Assembly: GCA_036561005.1 (NCBI GenBank)
Contig: DATBQE010000180.1
Location: 18,064-82,063, forward strand
From: PKWO01 sp036561005
GTDB lineage: Bacteria > Pseudomonadota > Gammaproteobacteria > Burkholderiales > Burkholderiaceae_D
DNA: 64,000 nucleotides
Direction of reading: 5' to 3'
Shown piece by piece: positions 35,378 through 43,608 of this stretch. The first letter of the stretch is position 1; each line of letters starts with the position of its first letter. Under the pieces are notes generated by a model, which made no database searches, was not told where the DNA came from, and worked only from the letters and a program-made list of their open reading frames with translations. Position numbers and translations under genes: made by a program.

Positions 35378-36223
35378 TTAATGCCTTCGCAAAGGCTTTT
35401 GTAGGTAATACCGCTCCAGCATCTGGAATATCACCGGATAATCGTTTGCTAGTTGGGTTGGCGCCACGAAGAACACTTCCGAAACCACGGCAAAGAATTC
35501 GGCCGGGTTTTTGGCGGCGTAGGGGTCCATCGGCAGCGGTTGACGTTGCTCTTCATGTAAATGATGCAACATATCCGCCGGTTGCTGATGGGCGATGTGC
35601 ATGCTTTCGAAGCTGTGTACGCGTCGCTGGAAGTCATTGAACGCGCCGGTGAAGGCATGTTGCCAATTCTCGACCCGCAAGCCGCGATGATAAGGGTAAA
35701 GGAAGGGAGGGCAGCCATTGGCGCCGCTGCGCTGCATGTCGATCTTGTGCGCAAATTCGTGGATGACGACGTTGCGCCTGGACCAAAAATCGGCGTTGCT
35801 GGCGACATCGTCCCACGCCAAAACGATCGCGCCGCCGCCGTCCATGGCCTGTCCGGCGAGGGTTTCGCGCCATTCGTGCACGATGCCGATCGCGTCCATA
35901 TACTTCTGATTGACGACGAAAGCGGTAGGATAGACGACGATGCCTGGAATGCCGCTGTACAAGTCGAGTGTGAGATTGAGCACCGGCAGGGCTGCCTGCG
36001 CCACAATGCTGACGGCGATTTCGTCGGTGATCTCGAGGCCGGCGGCGCCTGTGATGGTTTTGGTACGTAACAACTCTTCCGCCAATTCCTTCAGGCGCAC
36101 CAGGTCAGCCTCGCTCAGGCTGCGCAGAAAGGGCAGACGGTTGATGCAGGAAATCCAGAGCGGATCGGGAATATGCCGCTTGTTGAAGCTGAATAGTTGA
36201 CGCAACCATTGCAAATCGGGCAT
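35378..36223 (-). CDS. mtfA: MtfA-type zinc peptidase (M90)
   Basis: A 281-residue protein from the ATG at 36223, preceded by GGAGGAA; an upstream ATG lacks such a site. The zinc motif is HEFAHKID (about residue 150), with the downstream glutamate region EFFAVVSEVFF (about 245). It also has DLYSGIPGIVVYPTAFVV in the N-terminal part. These are the marks of MtfA/PF06167. In E. coli MtfA inactivates the glucose repressor Mlc and has aminopeptidase activity. No Mlc or PTS gene is near, so the partner here is unknown. Confidence 0.92.
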   Translation of the reverse strand: MPDLQWLRQLFSFNKRHIPDPLWISCINRLPFLRSLSEADLVRLKELAEELLRTKTITGAAGLEITDEIAVSIVAQAALPVLNLTLDLYSGIPGIVVYPTAFVVNQKYMDAIGIVHEWRETLAGQAMDGGGAIVLAWDDVASNADFWSRRNVVIHEFAHKIDMQRSGANGCPPFLYPYHRGLRVENWQHAFTGAFNDFQRRVHSFESMHIAHQQPADMLHHLHEEQRQPLPMDPYAAKNPAEFFAVVSEVFFVAPTQLANDYPVIFQMLERYYLQKPLRRH

Positions 36224-36417
36224 GTTTCCTCCATTGCCAATGTTCCCCACATGCGTGTTGTTGCCCGGATTTAAAGGGCCGGCGCGTGGAAAATTTGACT
36301 ATTGGGAAATCTGGACCGGCCCCTTATGGTACGGATTGGGCTGGAAATTGTCTTTGGCTGCTGAGTCCGAGTGCATCGTCACGCCAGTTCAGGGGCGGGT
36401 GCGAATTCTGCGTGGTT

Positions 36418-36449
36418 ATGCCGGGCAATCGAAAATATTGACCCGGCAT
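36418..36449 (-). terminator. Inverted repeat after the secreted DUF4850-like gene
   Basis: ATGCCGGG (36418-36425) and CCCGGCAT (36442-36449) form a perfect 8-bp stem with a 16-nt AT-rich loop, 20 bp after the stop at 36469. There is no T run, so its termination role is uncertain. Confidence 0.35.
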
Positions 36450-36468
36450 ATCTCCAAATGATTTACCG

Positions 36469-37218
36469 TTACTTTGATTTCTTGGCCCGCTTGAAGCGGT
36501 CAAGAATGAATGTCGTCAATGAATGTTGGCTCGCAGGCGCGCCAATTTGCACGTCGTAGAAAATTCCATCGTCAACATTTGGATCATAGCTGGCAATTCC
36601 ATCGACTGGATTGCCGTCTGTGACTTTGATGTTGTAGCCTTGCTGGAATCGGTTCAGCCGCACTGCACGAACGCTGTTGGACTTCCGATAAAATGGAAAT
36701 TCGTCGTCCTTCGCCTGCTTTCTGGCCTCGTCAAAATACAGGCTGGCATCTGTTTCGGCGCAACCCACGCAGGTGCCGGCATCGCTAATCGACAGGTAGG
36801 TTTGCCCGCTCTCGTCCGGAGCGAAAAGCATATACGTGCTGCTGTTGGCGCCGTGGAGTGCTTTCCTCAGCGACCAATTTCTAGGCACAAGAATCGTGCC
36901 CTTTGGCGTGCCATAGGCGGCCAACTGATCGGCGAATTCCGGCTTGATGTGTGCATCGAGTCGGCCCGTTTCCGGTTTGAAGGTTTCAAATCCTTCCTGC
37001 GCTCCGCTTACCATGGCAACACTGTATGCCGGGATTTTGATGCCACCGGCCAGTATCAAATCGTCCGTGCGAGTCGCTTTCGGCATTTCTTCCGCGGGAA
37101 CCTTGAAGCTCGGGCGCGCATAGGAATACTCGTCGCCCATATTTGCAGCATGGGCCGTGAATACCCATCCTGCCAGGAAGATGAGGGAAAAAATACGCAA
37201 TTTCTGCATTGTCTGCAT
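36469..37218 (-). CDS. Exported protein, possibly DUF4850
   Basis: About 249 residues. An N-terminal signal peptide (LRIFSLIFLAGWVFTAHAAN) is clear; the start may be 37218 or 37209. The mature protein has KVPAEEMPKATRT, GGIKIPAYSVAMV and a repeated pattern of short strands, with two cysteines in GTCVGCAET. It resembles DUF4850 proteins as far as I can recall, but I cannot confirm it. It is predicted to be periplasmic. It stands alone, convergent with mtfA's upstream region. Confidence 0.65.
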   Translation of the reverse strand: MQTMQKLRIFSLIFLAGWVFTAHAANMGDEYSYARPSFKVPAEEMPKATRTDDLILAGGIKIPAYSVAMVSGAQEGFETFKPETGRLDAHIKPEFADQLAAYGTPKGTILVPRNWSLRKALHGANSSTYMLFAPDESGQTYLSISDAGTCVGCAETDASLYFDEARKQAKDDEFPFYRKSNSVRAVRLNRFQQGYNIKVTDGNPVDGIASYDPNVDDGIFYDVQIGAPASQHSLTTFILDRFKRAKKSK

Positions 37219-37440
37219 AAAAGTGATTCCAATAAAGTTGTCTATTAAGTCGGCAATTGGGCACGCATGCCTTATGCAGATTCCCCGATTGAAAGATAAA
37301 TGCCAAAGCGTCAATAGTACACAGATTTTTCTAAAACGTTGGCGTTGAGACATTTCTTGCAATTTCTCATCAACGCGCAAGGTATTCGATTAGAGGACAC
37401 ATTCCACGATTATTAGTAAGAAAATTTTTCTCAACCCGGC

Positions 37441-37469
37441 TTGACATCATTTAGATAATTAGCTAAATT
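37441..37469 (+). promoter_or_regulatory. Promoter with overlapping operator for the ArsR-type gene
   Basis: TTGACA (37441-37446) and TAAATT (37464-37469) are separated by 17 bp. A palindrome, TTTAGATAATTAGCTAAA (37450-37467, 16 of 18 positions symmetric), covers the spacer and -10. This fits autorepression by the ArsR-type protein encoded just downstream (ATG at 37477). Confidence 0.72.
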
Positions 37470-37476
37470 AAGAAAT

Positions 37477-37812
37477 ATGAATAAAGTATTCAAAGCTCTC
37501 GCCGATCCAACGCGACGCCAGGTATTGGCGCTATTGAAGGATGGCCCTCTTACGGCCGGGGAACTGGCTGACCATTTTGATGTTTCGAAGCCGACGATGT
37601 CGGCGCACTTTTCCATTCTCCGCGAGGCGGATTTAATCGATTCGTCCAAGCAGGGGAAGACAGTTTTGTATTGCCTGAAACTCTCTGTCCTTGAGGAAGC
37701 CCTGGCTGGATTCGTCGGCCTGCTGGGCATTCAGGTGAAAGCAGCGCCGCGCGACCAGCATGCGGAAACAGCATTTTCCAACGCAAAGGAAAGCCATGAA
37801 AACGACTTCTGA
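37477..37812 (+). CDS. ArsR/SdpR-type winged-helix repressor
   Basis: A 111-residue protein with the ArsR fold (FKALADPTRRQVLALLKDGPLTAGELADHFDVSKPTMSAHFSILREADLI). It lacks the CxC metal-binding pair of classic ArsR, so metal sensing is unlikely. The following gene encodes an SdpI-like membrane protein and overlaps it by 17 bp. In Bacillus the SdpR/SdpI pair is an autorepressor and a membrane immunity/signalling protein. The promoter palindrome at 37450-37467 supports autoregulation. Confidence 0.88.
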   Translation: MNKVFKALADPTRRQVLALLKDGPLTAGELADHFDVSKPTMSAHFSILREADLIDSSKQGKTVLYCLKLSVLEEALAGFVGLLGIQVKAAPRDQHAETAFSNAKESHENDF

Positions 37813-38380
37813 GAAACTACTCATCTCCCTGGCAGTCATCACTACCCTGTGGGTCATGTTGGCCAGTGGTTATCTGTGTTACGTGAATTCCCTGCGTCCC
37901 TGGCAATCGTTACTCGCAATTGCGGTGATGTGCATTGCATGGGCGCTCCGCTATTTCTTCCATCGCAATGCAAATGGCGATGCGAAGTTGGCGCATGCCC
38001 GGCGCAAAATTACGCAGTCCATTGCGTTTGGCGGGTTGCTCCTGGGCGTTGCGTTAATCGCGCGTCTGGGATGGCCCGATGGAATGGGCGAATTCGGTGA
38101 GCGCGCCCGCGGTGTCGTTTCCGGCGTGTTTGTCGTATTTCTCTCGAATTCCATCCCCAAGCAAGTGGGCTCTGCGAGCGCCCTCGCCATGCGGCGCGCC
38201 GTCGGCTGGGCAATGGTGCTGGGCGGCTTGGGTTATGCGTTGGCCTGGCTGCTGCTGCCCATGGTCTACGCCAATGATGCTGCAATGATGCTCATGCTTT
38301 TTTCGGTTGCCTATGCCACAATCCGGTTCTTCTGGTTTGCGCGCAAGCAGCGTCCGAACTCGCCGACGGGATCAAGATAA
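37796..38380 (+). CDS. SdpI-like integral membrane protein
   Basis: A 194-residue protein with about six hydrophobic segments, starting at ATG 37796 after AAAGGAAA. The sequence VVFLSNSIPKQVGS (about residue 112) matches the conserved N-x-x-PK motif of SdpI-family proteins. In Bacillus, SdpI confers immunity to a toxin and sequesters SdpR at the membrane. No toxin gene is visible nearby. The overlap with the repressor gene implies coupled translation. Confidence 0.75.
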   Translation: MKTTSEKLLISLAVITTLWVMLASGYLCYVNSLRPWQSLLAIAVMCIAWALRYFFHRNANGDAKLAHARRKITQSIAFGGLLLGVALIARLGWPDGMGEFGERARGVVSGVFVVFLSNSIPKQVGSASALAMRRAVGWAMVLGGLGYALAWLLLPMVYANDAAMMLMLFSVAYATIRFFWFARKQRPNSPTGSR

Positions 38381-38481
38381 TTGACGCTCGGAACAGGCGG
38401 GGATATGCAAGTTGCCTACTCTGGCCACAGTTCACATCGATTGTGCGGTCCAGCGCAGAGTGTGAATAAAAAAGGATACCA

Positions 38482-38859
38482 ATGGAGTCACCATCGCGAA
38501 ACATCAAAGCGGCGTTGCTGAGAGCGAATGCGCCTCCCGATATCGAATGGCTCAACAGCGCCTACGCGTCGAGTCCCGGCGTCCAGGCCCTTGTCGAGCC
38601 TTTTTTGGAGCTGGTGGCGAGTCAGCAACCTTTTATGGAAAACGCAGTGCAACTGAACACCGTATTTGTCCACGCATATCCGAAACTAAAAATTTACTTG
38701 TTGGATATACGCAAGCGCTCTGAATTGGCGCAGCAGTTCAAAACAAAAGCGTCTGAAAAATCCTTTTGGATGTCCAGTTCATCACCGCGTTGCTGTGCCA
38801 ACTCACAAGTTGCCACCCTCGGTATGCGGGAAATGCAGACCCGCCCGCTGGCCAGGTAA
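38482..38859 (+). CDS. Hypothetical protein, possibly a gene remnant
   Basis: A 125-codon frame with AAAAGGA about 8 bp before its ATG. The first 80 residues look like a helical coding sequence (MESPSRNIKAALLRANAPPD, LVEPFLELVASQQPFMENAV). After about residue 90 the sequence turns Ser/Cys/Arg-rich (SSSSPRCCANS), unlike a folded domain. This suggests a frameshift or truncated gene, or a non-coding frame. It is not recognised. Confidence 0.4.
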   Translation: MESPSRNIKAALLRANAPPDIEWLNSAYASSPGVQALVEPFLELVASQQPFMENAVQLNTVFVHAYPKLKIYLLDIRKRSELAQQFKTKASEKSFWMSSSSPRCCANSQVATLGMREMQTRPLAR

Positions 38860-38868
38860 GCATGGTGC

Positions 38869-39594
38869 TCACATCTCGCCCCAAACTCCATTGATCGCCG
38901 ACAACGCCGCCATGCCGGCCGTTTCCGTGCGCAATACCCGATTGCCGATTGACAGCGCCAACGCGCCATGAGCCAGCGCGAGTTCTTCCTCCTTTTCGCT
39001 GAAGCCGCCCTCCGGCCCGATCAACAAGGTAATCGCCTGCGGCGGATGGTGGCGCGCCCAATCGGATAATGATTGTTCGGCACGCGGGGAGAGCAGGATG
39101 CGTCGATGCAGATCGTGTTGCCCTATCCATTCTGAAAATTCGGCCGGCTCGGCGAGGTTGGGTAGGCGGTTGCGGCCGCATTGTTCGGCACTGGCGACGA
39201 CAATGCCTTGCCAGTGGAGAATTTTCTTGGCGGCGCGTTCAGCCGACAGGCGCACCACGCAGCGCTGGGCCGACAGCGGCTGAATCGCTGTTGCACCAAG
39301 TTCCACGGCCTTCTGCACGATTTCATCCATCTTGGACGCCTCAGGCAGGGCCTGGGCCAGTGTTACTGCATAAGGCAGTTCGGCTTCGCGCGGGGAAAAT
39401 GCCTTGATTTCGGCGATGGCGCGTCTTTTGCCGATTTCGCTCAGCGTTGCCGTGAACTCTCCTCCTTCGCCATTAAATAGCGTGATGTGACTACCGAGAG
39501 CCAGTCTCACCACCGAAACATGATGAGCAACATGCTCGGGCAGTTCGATATTGGCGCCGATCGATAGTGCTTGAGCGCAGTAAAAGCGAGGCAT
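38869..39594 (-). CDS. rsmE: 16S rRNA (uracil(1498)-N(3))-methyltransferase
   Basis: A 241-residue protein with the SPOUT methyltransferase knot motifs ITLLIGPEGGFSEKEEELA and LSIGNRVLRTETAGMAAL, plus the conserved QCGRNRLP and KASKMDEIVQKAVELGA-like segments in the middle. An N-terminal PUA-like domain begins MPRFYCAQAL. It methylates U1498 in the decoding region of the small subunit. The start of the gene is divergent from tkt. Confidence 0.95.
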   Translation of the reverse strand: MPRFYCAQALSIGANIELPEHVAHHVSVVRLALGSHITLFNGEGGEFTATLSEIGKRRAIAEIKAFSPREAELPYAVTLAQALPEASKMDEIVQKAVELGATAIQPLSAQRCVVRLSAERAAKKILHWQGIVVASAEQCGRNRLPNLAEPAEFSEWIGQHDLHRRILLSPRAEQSLSDWARHHPPQAITLLIGPEGGFSEKEEELALAHGALALSIGNRVLRTETAGMAALSAINGVWGEM

Positions 39595-39847
39595 GTGAAA
39601 TCCGTTGTTGATGTGTGTTGTTGTTATTTAAATGAAGATGCATTGAAATGTGTGGATATTGATGCGAAAACTTTGCATTTTGCGTCGATTTTCGGCGTTT
39701 TGTTCTCAATCCGGCAATCTTGGCGCTCCGATGCCAAATGGCGTGCACCACTCTGGTAAAATAAGCGGCTTTGCGGTTATCCGTCAATATTCATTGTAGC
39801 GGCGATAAACGACATCCCCCGATTCGACATCTTCGATCCAGACCATC

Positions 39848-41845
39848 ATGACTTCCAAGCTCTCTACCAAGAAAATGGCCGATGCAATCCGTGCATTGGC
39901 AATGGACGCTGTCCAGAAAGCCAATTCCGGCCACCCCGGTATGCCGATGGGCATGGCTGAAATCGCGCTGGCCCTGTGGGTACGCCACTATCGCCACAAC
40001 CCGGGCAACCCGCACTGGCTCGACCGCGACCGCTTTCTGTTGTCGAACGGCCATGGATCGATGCTGCACTATGCCTTGCTGCACCTGACAGGTTACGACC
40101 TGTCGATGGACGACATCAAGAACTTCCGTCAACTGCATTCGAAGACGCCGGGCCACCCGGAAGTCCACATCACGCCGGGCGTGGAAACCACTACCGGCCC
40201 GCTCGGCCAGGGTGTCACCAATGCCGTGGGCATGGCGCTGGCGGAATGGCTGCTGGCAGCCGAATTCAACCGTCCCGGCTTCGATGTGGTTGACCACTAT
40301 ACTTACGCGTTCGTCGGCGATGGCTGCCTGATGGAAGGCATTTCGCACGAAGCGTGCTCGCTGGCGGGTACGCTGGAATTGTCCAAGCTGATCGTGCTGT
40401 ATGACGACAACGGCATTTCGATAGATGGCCATGTTGACGGCTGGTTCCGCGATGATACGCCCAAGCGTTTCGAAGCCTATGGCTGGAATGTGATTCCGGG
40501 CGTCGACGGCCACGACGTCGATGCGGTCGATGCTGCCATCAGCGCCGCCAAGCAATCGAAGAAACCGACCCTGATCTGCTGCAAGACGATCATCGGCAAG
40601 GGCTCGCCCAACCTGCAAGGCGGGGACAAAGTGCACGGTGCGGCGCTCGGCGACAAGGAAGTTGCCGCGACACGCGAAGCGCTCGGCTGGACCGACGCGC
40701 CATTCGTCATTCCCGAAGAAATCTACCAGGCCTGGGACGCCAAGGCACAAGGCAAGCTGCTGGAAGCCGACTGGAACGGCAAGTTCGCTGCATACGGCGC
40801 TGAATATCCGCAACTGGCAGCCGAATTGCAACGACGCATGAAGGGTGATTTGCCGGCCAACTTCGACGCCACGGCGCAAGCTTTCCTCAATGCCTGCCTG
40901 GACAAGAAGGAAACCATTGCCACGCGCAAGGCTAGCCAGAACGCTATTCAGGCGCTGGCACAGGTGCTCCCGGAATTCCTCGGCGGCTCGGCTGACCTGA
41001 CCGGTTCGAACTTCACCAACTGGAAAGAATGCGTCGCCGTGCGTGCAGGCCAGCCGGGCAATCACATCAATTACGGCGTGCGCGAGTTCGGCATGAGCGC
41101 CATCATGAACGGCGTCGCGCTGCATGGCGGCTATATTCCGTTCGGCGCCACCTTCCTGACGTTCTCCGACTACAGCCGCAATGCCCTGCGCATGGCCGCG
41201 CTGATGAAGTTGCGTTCGATTTTCGTCTTCACGCATGACTCGATCGGCCTCGGCGAAGACGGCCCGACCCATCAATCGGTCGAACACGTGTCGAGCCTGC
41301 GCCTGATCCCGAATCTGGACAACTGGCGTCCATGCGACACCACCGAATCGGCGGTCGCATGGGAAGAAGCAGTGCGCCGCCAGGGCCCTAGCACCCTGAT
41401 TTTCTCACGCCAGAACCTGCCGTTCATGGAGCGTGACGCGACGCAAGTGGCCGACATCAAGCGCGGCGGCTATGTGCTGCGCGATGCGGCTGAAGCCAAG
41501 GCTATCATTATTGCCACCGGCTCCGAAGTCGAGCTGGCTGTCAAGGCGGCCGATGCGTTGGCGGCTGAGGGCGTGGCAGTGCGCGTGGTTTCGATGCCAT
41601 CGACCGACGTGTTCGATCGCCAGGATGCCGCTTACAAGGCCAGTGTCTTGACCAAGGGCGTGCCGCGTATTGCCGTGGAAGCCGGCGTGACGGCTTTCTG
41701 GCATAAGTATGTCGGTCTGGAAGGCGCCGTGGTGGGCATCGATACCTTCGGTGAATCGGCGCCGGCCGGCGTGTTGTTCAAGCATTTCGGCCTGACCGCC
41801 GATCATGTCGGCGACGCCGTCAAACGCGTGTTGGCCGCGAACTGA
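39848..41845 (+). CDS. tkt: Transketolase
   Basis: A 665-residue enzyme. TPP- and substrate-binding motifs are present: NSGHPGMPMGMAEIA (about residue 25), GPLGQGVTNAVGMALAE, VGDGCLMEGISHEACSLAG (about 157, the GDG...N TPP motif), and in the second half IFVFTHDSIGLGEDGPTHQSVEH. It transfers two-carbon units in the pentose phosphate pathway or Calvin cycle. It is followed by an acetyltransferase gene and gap in the same direction, a tkt-gap carbon-metabolism cluster. Confidence 0.98.
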   Translation: MTSKLSTKKMADAIRALAMDAVQKANSGHPGMPMGMAEIALALWVRHYRHNPGNPHWLDRDRFLLSNGHGSMLHYALLHLTGYDLSMDDIKNFRQLHSKTPGHPEVHITPGVETTTGPLGQGVTNAVGMALAEWLLAAEFNRPGFDVVDHYTYAFVGDGCLMEGISHEACSLAGTLELSKLIVLYDDNGISIDGHVDGWFRDDTPKRFEAYGWNVIPGVDGHDVDAVDAAISAAKQSKKPTLICCKTIIGKGSPNLQGGDKVHGAALGDKEVAATREALGWTDAPFVIPEEIYQAWDAKAQGKLLEADWNGKFAAYGAEYPQLAAELQRRMKGDLPANFDATAQAFLNACLDKKETIATRKASQNAIQALAQVLPEFLGGSADLTGSNFTNWKECVAVRAGQPGNHINYGVREFGMSAIMNGVALHGGYIPFGATFLTFSDYSRNALRMAALMKLRSIFVFTHDSIGLGEDGPTHQSVEHVSSLRLIPNLDNWRPCDTTESAVAWEEAVRRQGPSTLIFSRQNLPFMERDATQVADIKRGGYVLRDAAEAKAIIIATGSEVELAVKAADALAAEGVAVRVVSMPSTDVFDRQDAAYKASVLTKGVPRIAVEAGVTAFWHKYVGLEGAVVGIDTFGESAPAGVLFKHFGLTADHVGDAVKRVLAAN

Positions 41846-41895
41846 CACGGAAATTTGAAGCAACCTTGAGCGACATCAACAATTCGCAGGCTTCC

Positions 41896-42456
41896 ATGGC
41901 GGTTATGGGTAGCAAAAATGTTACGATACGCGCAGCCGTTCTGGACGATGCGGCAGCGATAGCGGCGGTGCGCGTTGAAAGCTGGCGCACCACCTATCGT
42001 GGCGTGATTCCCGATGCGTATCTCGATGCCATGCGGGTCGAGGACAGTACGGCGTTGTGGGCCCGTGTTTTGGCAACGCCGACCGGTGACAAGCGCATGG
42101 TGCATGTGGCAGAAACCGAATCCGGTGTCGTTGGTTTTGTTGCGGCGATGAAATTGCTGGAGCCGAAGTTCGGTTTCCACGCCGAATTAACCGGCATTTA
42201 TTTGAAGCCCGAAGCGCAGCGCGGCGGCATCGGGCGGCGGCTGGTGGCCGAATCGGCGCGTGCCTGCATGGCCGAAGGCTCGGAGGATCTGCTGGTCTGG
42301 GTCATTACGCAGAACCAGGCGGCACGCAATTTTTACGAAATGCTGCAGGCGGAACTGGTGGCCGGCCAGCCCTTCACCTGGGATGGCCTGGAACTGCACG
42401 AAACAGGTTATGGCTGGCGCGATTTGCCGGCCTTGATCAAGCACTGTGGCGAATAA
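41896..42456 (+). CDS. GNAT-family N-acetyltransferase
   Basis: About 186 residues. It shows the GNAT fold: VTIRAAVLDDAAAIAAVR at the N-terminus, the acetyl-CoA pyrophosphate loop LKPEAQRGGIGRRLVAESARACMAEG (Q/R-x-x-G-x-G/A, about residues 105-130), and NQAARNFYEMLQAE. The acceptor substrate is unknown. The start is uncertain: a TTG at 41866, an ATG at 41896 with weak GCAGG ahead of it, or an ATG at 41905. It lies between tkt and gap and is probably co-transcribed with them. Confidence 0.85.
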   Translation: MAVMGSKNVTIRAAVLDDAAAIAAVRVESWRTTYRGVIPDAYLDAMRVEDSTALWARVLATPTGDKRMVHVAETESGVVGFVAAMKLLEPKFGFHAELTGIYLKPEAQRGGIGRRLVAESARACMAEGSEDLLVWVITQNQAARNFYEMLQAELVAGQPFTWDGLELHETGYGWRDLPALIKHCGE

Positions 42457-42528
42457 ATAAGACGCGCCACAAAAATGAATTGAAGTAGCGATTTGCTGGA
42501 TATTTGATTTGATTTTCAGGAGAAAACC

Positions 42529-43539
42529 ATGACTGTTCGCGTTGCAATCAACGGCTACGGCCGTATCGGCCGTAATGTTCTTCGTGCTCACTACGAAGGC
42601 GGCAAGAAAAACGATATCCAGATCGTTGCCATCAATGACCTTGGCGATGCCAAATCCAATGCCCACCTGACGCGCTACGATACCGCGCATGGCAAGTTCC
42701 CCGGTACCGTTGAAGTCGACGGCGACTACATGATCGTCAACGGCGACAAGATCCGCGTGTTCGCGCAACGCAATCCGGCCGACATTCCATGGGGCGACTT
42801 GCAAGTCGACGTCGTGCTTGAATGCACCGGCTTCTTCACCACCAAGGAAAAGGCTTCGGCCCATCTGAAGGGCGGCGCCAAGAAAGTCATCATTTCCGCA
42901 CCCGGCGGCAAGGATGTCGATGCAACCATCGTCTACGGCGTCAACCACGGCGTGCTGAAGGCCACCGACACCGTCATCTCGAATGCTTCCTGCACCACGA
43001 ATTGCCTGGCTCCGCTGGTCAAGCCGCTCAACGACAAGATCGGCGTCGTCAACGGCCTGATGACCACTGTGCATGCCTACACCAACGACCAGGTGCTGAC
43101 CGACGTGATGCATGAAGACCTGCGCCGCGCCCGTTCGGCAACGATGAGCATGATCCCGACCAAGACCGGCGCTGCATCGGCTGTCGGCCTGGTCTTGCCG
43201 GAACTGAACGGCAAGCTCGACGGCTATGCGATCCGCGTACCGACCATCAATGTGTCCATCGTCGACCTGTCCTTCATCGCCGCGCGCGACACGACGGTCG
43301 ATGAAGTCAATGCGATCATGAAGGAAGCTGCCGACGGCGCGTTGAAGGGGATCCTGGCCTACAACGTCGACCCGCTGGTCTCGGTCGACTTCAACCACAA
43401 TCCGCATTCGAGCAATTTCGACGCCACGCTGACCAAGGTTTCCGGCAAGCTGGTCAAGGTTTCGTCGTGGTACGACAACGAATGGGGCTTCTCGAACCGC
43501 ATGCTCGACACGACGATGGCACTGATGTCGGCCAAGTAA
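42529..43539 (+). CDS. gap: Glyceraldehyde-3-phosphate dehydrogenase, type I
   Basis: A 336-residue enzyme. NAD binding is shown by VAINGYGRIGRNVLRA at the start, the active-site cysteine by ASCTTNCLAPL (about residue 153), and the C-terminus by SSWYDNEWGFSNRMLD. IVAINDLGD positions an Asp typical for NAD preference. It catalyses the phosphorylating oxidation of GAP in glycolysis and gluconeogenesis. It follows AGGAGA and ends before a strong terminator. Confidence 0.98.
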   Translation: MTVRVAINGYGRIGRNVLRAHYEGGKKNDIQIVAINDLGDAKSNAHLTRYDTAHGKFPGTVEVDGDYMIVNGDKIRVFAQRNPADIPWGDLQVDVVLECTGFFTTKEKASAHLKGGAKKVIISAPGGKDVDATIVYGVNHGVLKATDTVISNASCTTNCLAPLVKPLNDKIGVVNGLMTTVHAYTNDQVLTDVMHEDLRRARSATMSMIPTKTGAASAVGLVLPELNGKLDGYAIRVPTINVSIVDLSFIAARDTTVDEVNAIMKEAADGALKGILAYNVDPLVSVDFNHNPHSSNFDATLTKVSGKLVKVSSWYDNEWGFSNRMLDTTMALMSAK

Positions 43540-43558
43540 TCGATGTAAAGCAAGATAC

Positions 43559-43586
43559 AAAACGCCCCACTGGTTGGGGCGTTTTT
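43559..43586 (+). terminator. Rho-independent terminator after gap
   Basis: AACGCCCC and GGGGCGTT form an 8-bp stem with a 7-nt loop, followed by TTT. It lies about 20 bp after the gap stop codon. Confidence 0.9.
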
Positions 43587-43608
43587 CATACCCGGAGATG
43601 CACCCAGC

